From positions 96,038,001 through 96,102,000 of the forward strand of contig OZ231126.1 of the NCBI GenBank assembly GCA_965153355.1: 64,000 nucleotides of DNA, read 5' to 3'. The notes under the pieces were generated by a model that was given only the letters and a program-made list of their open reading frames with translations, searched no databases and was not told where the DNA came from. Made by a program: the position numbers and the translations under genes. Origin of the DNA: Flaccisagitta enflata. Lineage: Eukaryota > Chaetognatha > Sagittoidea > Aphragmophora. Numbering within the stretch: position 1 is the stretch's first letter; each line of letters opens with the position of its first letter. Positions 58,464 to 64,000 of this stretch are shown piece after piece.

Positions 58464-58658
58464 GAACAAGGCCGGATACAAAGATACCCAAGTCGCGCGC
58501 GGGTGGGCACTGGGCAGAAGCAGTGATGAGATAGGGCAATACTACTTGGGTCAACACTCTTGGGAACACTACTTGGGCAGTGTAAGTGTTACCAACAGAC
58601 CGAAGCGACGGACCACCCAACGCAGCAGAATATTGAGTCGGGTGCACGCTACTAAAAA
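58464..58658 (+). repeat. family A element, divergent full copy
   Basis: AACAAGGCCGGATACAAAGA start, AGTCGCGCGCGGGTGGGC, a tripled ACTACTTGGG patch (58540-58580), reduced tetranucleotide tract, and hairpin end AGTCGGGTGCACGCTACT followed by AAAAA. Confidence 0.85.
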
Positions 58659-58728
58659 TAATGATTAAAAAAGGCGAATAACACCTACGTTGGTTTGAGT
58701 GTGAGTGATCTGAATGCAGATTGCATTA

Positions 58729-58848
58729 AAACAAGGCCCGATACAAGGCTTCCCAAGTCGCGTGCGGGTGGGAAGGGGCGATATTTTAAGTCAATGAAGC
58801 ACTTAGGCAGGAACAGTAAGGCCAACGCCCTCAAAAAAAAAAAAAAAC
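58729..58848 (+). repeat. family A element, truncated
   Basis: AAAACAAGGCCCGATACAAG, AGTCGCGTGCGGGTGGGAAG, TCAATGAAGCACTTAGGCAG and an A-run; the hairpin half is missing. Confidence 0.85.
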
Positions 58849-59145
58849 ACATAAAAAACACAAGGTTATTTAGAGGTCATGAATCGTAAGAATTGTGCCA
58901 TTTCTGTTGTTGAGAAGAAAAACATGGTTTTCAGGCGTAAGTTTCAATCATTAGGTATTCAATCTGGGTTGTATTGAAGGGTAGCAAGACTTTAAACGTC
59001 TCTGACAAAAAGGGGAAAGTCAGACATGCGTATCATATTTTCAACTCTTTCATTTTAATGTGATTTTATTGCATTTCTAGAAGATAAGGTTCAGTGTCTA
59101 CGAGGGACAAACTCGGTCGTTTTAAAAGGAGCTCACATATCAAAT
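58849..59145. other. unassigned spacer
   Basis: AT-rich, nothing recognised. Confidence 0.35.
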
Positions 59146-59393
59146 AACAAAGCCATTAGCAGTTGCTTGCGGGTGGGTAGGGGCAGAAACGCGTGTGGAC
59201 AGCGGCGGTGTCTTGGTGGATGGGGGCTGTAATGTGGCAGGGCAGGAGCCGTCACGCTCCAAAATGGTTATTTCAGCCGATTTCGGTTAATCCAAAATTT
59301 CGCGTTACCATCCTTTTGACCTATCTACCTACGGACCTACCTACGGACCCGTCTACGGACATACCCTCTTTTAGTGTCGCTAAATAAGCGGTT
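59146..59393 (+). repeat. family A-like divergent element
   Basis: AACAAAGCCATTAGCAGTTG, CTTGCGGGTGGGTAGGGGC, GGGCAGGAGCCGTCACGCTC, a CTACGGACCTAC tract in place of GACC, and CCTCTTTTAGTGTCGC TAAATAAGCG with no good hairpin. Confidence 0.6.
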
Positions 59394-59740
59394 AACAACG
59401 ACGGTTTCGTAGGTAAATGGACAAAGGCGTTAGAGAAAGACGGACGGATGAATTAGAAGCAACAAGCTCGATATATCGACTTATCCACACACAGAGAGAC
59501 ATGGAGGTAAAGAGAGGGTTGGTTGGTAGCCACGGTAGGGCTTCCCAGCGCGTTTAGATTCAACTGCAGGCGAAACATTTACGAGAAAATCGAACTTGGA
59601 AGGCTTTCCCGCTTTTCTACTTCTGGCAGGCATGAACAAAACGAATATTCAAAGGACAGACAAATAATGAAAATGAAAAAAAATGAACGAGTATAACCAT
59701 GAATAGAAAAGCATACTCATTTATAAATTGATAAAAAAAA
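59394..59740. other. unassigned spacer
   Basis: No gene or repeat recognised. Confidence 0.35.
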
Positions 59741-59938
59741 AACAAGGCCGTGTACACGGCTAAGCAAGTCGCGTGCGGATTGGCAGTGGTAGTGATAAAT
59801 CAAGCATTTGGGCAAGAGCAGTACCACAAAAACCACGCGTAGTTGCCAAAAAGGCAATAGCGACAAACAGAGCAACGAAAGGATGGACGGACCAACAGAC
59901 ATAGCGAATTATAAGGTCGCGTGCACGCGACTAAAAAT
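59741..59938 (+). repeat. family A element, full copy
   Basis: ACAAGGCCGTGTACACGGCT start, here a longer palindrome (GCCGTGTACACGGC); AGTCGCGTGCGGATTGGC; a shortened tract GGACGGACCAACAGAC; and hairpin GGTCGCGTGCACGCGACT followed by AAAAA. Confidence 0.92.
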
Positions 59939-60520
59939 GAAATCGACTAAATTCATTTATTTGATAAAAAAGAAATTTGAAAATAGTCAAAAAATAATAG
60001 AGGTAATATAAAAGGCCATAACCATGATGAAAACGAGGCATTTTTTTTTAATGTAGCTCAACTCGTGCATGTAAAACAAGGTAGTGCCTCGAGGTAGTAA
60101 AATAGGAATCAAAAAGAAAAAGAAAAATACGAGAAAATACGAGAAAATACGGGGAACATGGAAAGACAAAAAAAGGGAGAGCGACAAAAAAATGGAGGCA
60201 AATAAGTGAATAAAACATGAAAATGAGGGAAAAAAGGAAAAAGAAAGGATCAAAAAAGAAAAAAAAGGCTTTAAAAAGAAAAAAGAAAAACTGGGGCAAA
60301 CCAGAAATAGAAAGAGAAAGACAGAAGAAAAATAAAAGAGAAGAAGAAAAAAACTAGAGCAAATGAGGAAAAGAGAATCTGAGGAAGCCAAAAAGGCGGT
60401 TTGGTAGAACAAGATTGAAAAATCATTTCCATATTTTCGTCGGCAAACAACATGAATACCGTTTCCCGGCCTCTTCAAAAACGCTTTCATTCTCGGCTTT
60501 CCCCCCAGTCTTTCTCTCTT
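59939..60520. other. unassigned purine-rich spacer
   Basis: 60100-60420 is A/G-rich on the plus strand with a TACGAGAAAA triplet repeat near 60127-60150. The minus-strand frames read low-complexity F/S/L. No gene. Confidence 0.4.
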
Positions 60521-60559
60521 ACTGTCTCTCTTACTTTCTCTTTACTTTATCTCTTACTC

Positions 60560-61099
<540 letters not shown>

Positions 61100-61252
61100 C
61101 TTATTCGCGGATAGGCGACTCTACACCTTGGTCTGTGGGTCGGTCCGTCTGTCCGTCGGTCGGTCCGTAACATTTTGGAATTACGAGCGGTTTTTGCACT
61201 ACTGCTCCTACCCAACCGTCCACAACTGGATTGCCGTGTATCCGGCCTTATT
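61100..61252 (-). repeat. family A element, GAATTAC subtype
   Basis: TTATTCGCGGATAGGCGACT hairpin region, GTCG/GTCC tract, GTAACATTTTGGAATTACGA, GCGGTTTTTGCACTACTGCT, CCCAACCGTCCACAACTGGA and TTGCCGTGTATCCGGCC. Provides the uninterrupted site for the family B insertion at 56134. Confidence 0.9.
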
Positions 61253-61258
61253 CTTATT

Positions 61259-61893
61259 GGGCAGCGCCCCCCAAGGGCCGATGTCCTGTAGGACACAGGG
61301 GTGAATTTCCATCTGTCCATCCATCTGTTCCCCCCCCCCCGGCCCCTGCCAGGCCGCAAATCAGCTTTCTCAAGCCCAAAATCAGCCCTCTCATACCCAA
61401 ATCAGTCCTCTCAGGCCCAAAACTTGGCCCTCTCAGACCCAAAATCAGCCCTCTCAGGCCTAAAATCAGCACTCACAGGTCCAAAATTAGCTCTCTAGGG
61501 CGCTAAATCAGCCTTGCCAGGCTAAAAATCAATCTTTTCAGACCCTTCAAACCTAAAATTTGATCAACTACAGGGGTTTTCAGAATTCTAGCTAGTTAAC
61601 TAGCTAGTAACAGTTGATTATTGCGGTTCCTACTCAGGTCTCTATTCTGCCCTCATCCCTGATCCTATTTGAGCCTTAGGACCTCCTAAATCAGCCCAAT
61701 ACTGGGCTTCAGTCAATCAAATCAGCCCTTTATTGTGCCTTCTCAGGACGTCCGGAAAATCACCCCTGGCCCTGTGTCCTACAGGACATCGGTCCTTTAA
61801 GACGCAGCCCTGCTCTCACTCCATTTCTTCAGCTGACCACTCCAAGCAAGGCATCGGGTACCGCTGACCATGTGCGGTCCTTGGATAACTAGT
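61259..61893. repeat. family B subtype I, full copy
   Basis: GGCAGCGCCCCCCAAGGGCC, GATGTCCTGTAGGACACAGG, TCCATCTGTCCATCCATCTG with a C-run, and an array of GGCCCAAAATCAGCCCTCTC units. Then GTCCGGAAAATCACCCCTGG, TGTCCTACAGGACATCGGTC, GGGTACCGCTGACCATGTGC and GGTCCTTGGATAACTAGTTT. It abuts the distal end of the family A copy at 61100-61252 within 7 bp. Confidence 0.87.
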
Positions 61894-62137
61894 TTCTTTG
61901 TAAGCTCGAGCTCGGGGAAGTATGTATGTGTGATATTTCAAATGCGAAGTTTATGACTATGGGTAGTCAGTGATGATAAAAAACATATGTTTTTATTCCG
62001 AATTTTCAAACTGATTACACAGAACATCATCAGGGAATGGAATGATAAGAGAAAAAGAAGGACAGAATATGGGAGAGAGGGATGAAGAGGAGGGGAAGAA
62101 GAAAGGGAAAATCCAGAATTACAGAGAAAGAACCCAA
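61894..62137 (-). other. 3' flank of the Penelope-like element
   Basis: Downstream of the ORF on the minus strand. It includes a C/T-rich stretch and, at 61994-62042, CCTGATGATGTTCTG...TTTGAAAATTCGGAAT followed by AAAAAC. CTGATGA and GAAA, bracketed by complementary ATTCC and GGAAT, recall the hammerhead ribozyme core reported in some Penelope-like elements. The stem II and stem III geometry is poor, so this is only a hint. Confidence 0.4.
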
Positions 62138-64000
62138 TCAAGGGTTGGCCCCCTCCCCCCTGCCGCGTTCATTGTTCATTTTGTGGAAGACAGGGTCCCA
62201 CATGTGAGTCTTCACATAGGCGCCAAAGTCTTCGTTGAGGCCTGATCCTGGGCCACAGTTGTGGCGGCGGATTTCTAACGCCTCCCTGACTTTCAAGTCG
62301 TAGATGAGTTTGTTTTTGTTTTTGTTCATCATATTGACGATGACTTCAGGCTCCCAGTTCATGGCAAGGGGACAGTCCTTTTTGTGTTGGCTGATACCCG
62401 AGTGGTTCCAATTGCCATTGTTAGCCGCTCTTTTATGTTCCTTAGCCCTCACGTTGATGGGGCGTATTGTTTGCCCAATGTATTGTGCATTGGGGGAGCA
62501 CTTGCAACGGAGCCTGTATATTCCTGGTTTGTCCTTGGGGTCATGGCGTGTCTTATTGGGAGCACAAAGGATATCTTTAAGTTTGCGCCCCGGTCTGGTG
62601 ACAAGGTTGATGCCGGCTTTTTCGCACTTGCGTTTAAGTTTATGATATGTGCCATTTGGTAGGTAGGTCATCACTATGTAAGGCCTCTTTTCCACTTGAT
62701 CACCTATTTCGATGTTACGGAATGGGAGGACATTAAAGAGGTTCTCAGGAATTTCAGAATTGTCCTGGGGGGATGTGGTTGTCCCTGGACTTTTGGCCGT
62801 TTGATTCTTTTTATTCTTGTTATTCTTTTTTTCTCCTGGTTTAGGTGGGGTATAATCTTTAGCAATTGCTTCAAACTTAGCGCGGTCATGGCCATTATCC
62901 TCAAACATATTCAAAATAAACTCTATCTCCCGGTTAACCTGCTCCTGCGTGCTGCATAGCCTGTACGCTCGGCAAATTTCAGACTTGAAAGTCGCGATAG
63001 CAGTACCTGGATGTTGGCATGAATTGGGCTTGATGGTGATGTTGGTATTTGAGGCTTTGCGGTACACACGTGTGGTAAGGGTACCATCGTCATTGCGGGT
63101 CACGTGGACATCGAGAAAGGCGATGGCATTGCCTTGTTCCTCTTCACGAGTGAACTGAACACGCTCATGGATGGAATTGAGGCATTCATTGAACTGAGAC
63201 GCAGGGTCAGTGCTGTTGGTGGTGGTGCTCCTTAAGCCTGGCCGGGGGTATTGCATGATGCACCAGCAATCGTCCATGTAGATGAAAATATGGCGAGCGA
63301 TGCTGTTGCGTCTTTTCTTTGCCTCTTTGATAGCCTTTTGCATGGTGGTAAGCATCCAGATCTGACTAACGGTTACCATTAATGACAGCCCTATGGGACC
63401 ACTATCTTTCTGCGTGTGGTGGCGTTCATTGTAAATGAAATTGGACGAAGAAAGGCATAGTGAAATGAGATCACATATTTCACTTGAGGACAATTTAGTC
63501 CTAGTGGCGAGGGTGTTATCATTACTGAGTAACTCGTGGATGAGTGTTATGGCATCACTTATGGGCACTGATGGGAAAAGTGCGGTGGCATCAAAGGATA
63601 CCATACGCTCATTAGGGCCTAGCTTGAGCCCTTTGATCCGTTGGACAAACTCGGTGGAATTTTTGCACACAAGGGGGTTCTTCTCAATTAAGGGCTGGAG
63701 GAGTTCACCAAGGTGGGTGGATAAGCCTTCCTGAGGGGCACCAATGTGGGATGTGATAAGTCTTACTGGGTAATTCTTCTCTGGTTTATGGGCTTTGATG
63801 ACTGGGTTAGCCGTAGGGGTGAGGGCAACCGATGGGTAGAGCTTCTTATATGTGTCCTTGTCTATTTTACCATTTTTATGTAATTCTCTCAGTTTGTTTT
63901 GGATTTTAGTTTGAAGGGCCTTGGTAGTGTCTCTAGTGTCAAGTGAAACATTCTTAAATTCCGCCTCGGCTTTCCCGTTTAAAGTTTCGCGATCTTCAAT
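62138..64000 (-). CDS. Penelope-like retroelement ORF: reverse transcriptase plus GIY-YIG endonuclease (5' partial)
   Basis: Open frame of 620 codons from the window edge to the stop, with no frameshift; a start codon is not in view and GTG at 63668-63670 is merely internal. In residues of the visible part: PVRLITSHIGAPQEGLS (78-94) and FDATALFPSVP (136-146, RT motif A with the LF-x-x-V-P signature of Penelope-like RTs). Then GPIGLSLMVTVSQIWM (201-216), IYMDDCWCIMQ (240-250, catalytic YMDD), and AIAFLDVHVTRNDDG (292-306) with RVYRKASNTN (311-320). A K/N-rich linker (about 387-410) follows, then GIYRLRCKC...YIGQT (493-511) with the CxC pair between GIY and YIG, R and H in RPINVRAKEH, and EALEIRRH (573-580) with the likely catalytic E. 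This is the canonical C-terminal GIY-YIG order. The protein copies its RNA and nicks target DNA in the nucleus. The intact frame suggests a young copy. Confidence 0.93.
   Translation of the reverse strand: MEDRETLNGKAEAEFKNVSLDTRDTTKALQTKIQNKLRELHKNGKIDKDTYKKLYPSVALTPTANPVIKAHKPEKNYPVRLITSHIGAPQEGLSTHLGELLQPLIEKNPLVCKNSTEFVQRIKGLKLGPNERMVSFDATALFPSVPISDAITLIHELLSNDNTLATRTKLSSSEICDLISLCLSSSNFIYNERHHTQKDSGPIGLSLMVTVSQIWMLTTMQKAIKEAKKRRNSIARHIFIYMDDCWCIMQYPRPGLRSTTTNSTDPASQFNECLNSIHERVQFTREEEQGNAIAFLDVHVTRNDDGTLTTRVYRKASNTNITIKPNSCQHPGTAIATFKSEICRAYRLCSTQEQVNREIEFILNMFEDNGHDRAKFEAIAKDYTPPKPGEKKNNKNKKNQTAKSPGTTTSPQDNSEIPENLFNVLPFRNIEIGDQVEKRPYIVMTYLPNGTYHKLKRKCEKAGINLVTRPGRKLKDILCAPNKTRHDPKDKPGIYRLRCKCSPNAQYIGQTIRPINVRAKEHKRAANNGNWNHSGISQHKKDCPLAMNWEPEVIVNMMNKNKNKLIYDLKVREALEIRRHNCGPGSGLNEDFGAYVKTHMWDPVFHKMNNERGRGEGANP

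Noticed and set aside
63435-63734. Plus-strand ORFs opposite the Penelope-like gene
   Set aside because: Antisense shadows of a clear reverse transcriptase frame.

Overview
This window looks like intergenic, repeat-packed DNA of a large eukaryotic genome, most likely a marine or other invertebrate animal or a close relative. The reasons are very long perfect microsatellites, densely nested DNA transposons with clear target duplications, a Penelope-like retroelement with a GIY-YIG endonuclease, and no bacterial-style gene packing. I cannot name the species. No ordinary host gene was recognised. The only convincing coding sequences are (1) the reverse transcriptase/GIY-YIG ORF at 62138-64000 on the minus strand, which is open to the window edge, (2) a C-terminal transposase-like ORF at 23668-24243 inside a long-terminal-inverted-repeat transposon, and (3) a broken Tc1/mariner transposase tail at 31591-31863. 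Most other long open frames are read through simple repeats and are not genes.

Three dispersed families, named here A, B and C, make up much of the non-simple sequence. Family A (about 35 full or partial copies, usually 150-210 bp) starts AACAAGGCCGGATACACGG. It carries a subterminal AGTCGCGTGCGGGTGGGC block and a tetranucleotide tract of GACC/GACG units (GTCY on the other strand). It ends in a hairpin such as AGTCGCGTAGCACGCGACT followed by AAAAA. Family B starts TTTTGGGCAGCGGCCCC, has hairpin-forming inverted ends (GTCCTGTAGGAC and GGCCCCAAAGGGGCC) and an internal array of roughly 20-25 bp units. Family C (about 600-800 bp, five copies at 33.5-38.6 and 44.4-45.6 kb) starts with a 10-12 bp hairpin and contains tandem units of roughly 135 bp. 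In A and C the hairpins carry compensatory changes between copies. In A the distal end changes along with the hairpin. This architecture is closest to non-autonomous Helentron-type (HINE, mini-me, Pearl) elements and is the main biological finding.

Classical cut-and-paste elements are layered with them: a hAT-type MITE (7852-8758) inside another inverted-repeat element (7135-8974); a 3.06 kb element with 8-bp target duplications and a transposase-like ORF (22351-25407); a fold-back element with near-identical 8-bp duplications (34995-37969) that holds a family A insertion swollen by three minisatellites; Tc1/mariner-type elements with TA duplications (31506-32109, 42441-43044, and probably 9832-10201 and 29979-30135); Harbinger-like copies (57914-58186, 53562-53833); and two fold-back elements sharing a core (6383-7006, 43310-44212). 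A tRNA-Leu 3' half with CCA sits between 9-bp direct repeats at 27100-27145.

Layout: 0-6 kb GA/CAGA-type simple repeats with A copies; 6-10 kb fold-backs and hAT; 10-15.8 kb A, B and very long dinucleotide blocks; 16-22 kb A, B and AT-rich unassigned DNA; 22-26 kb the transposase-bearing element; 26-33 kb microsatellites, tRNA fragment and nested Tc1; 33-38.6 kb family C with the fold-back; 39-45 kb A, B, MITEs and C; 45.6-52.9 kb a 7.2 kb array of an 81-bp unit inside a family A element, with an Illumina-adapter-like remnant at about 52431 that makes the assembled array length suspect; 53-61 kb A, B and Harbinger-like copies; 61.9-64 kb the Penelope-like element.
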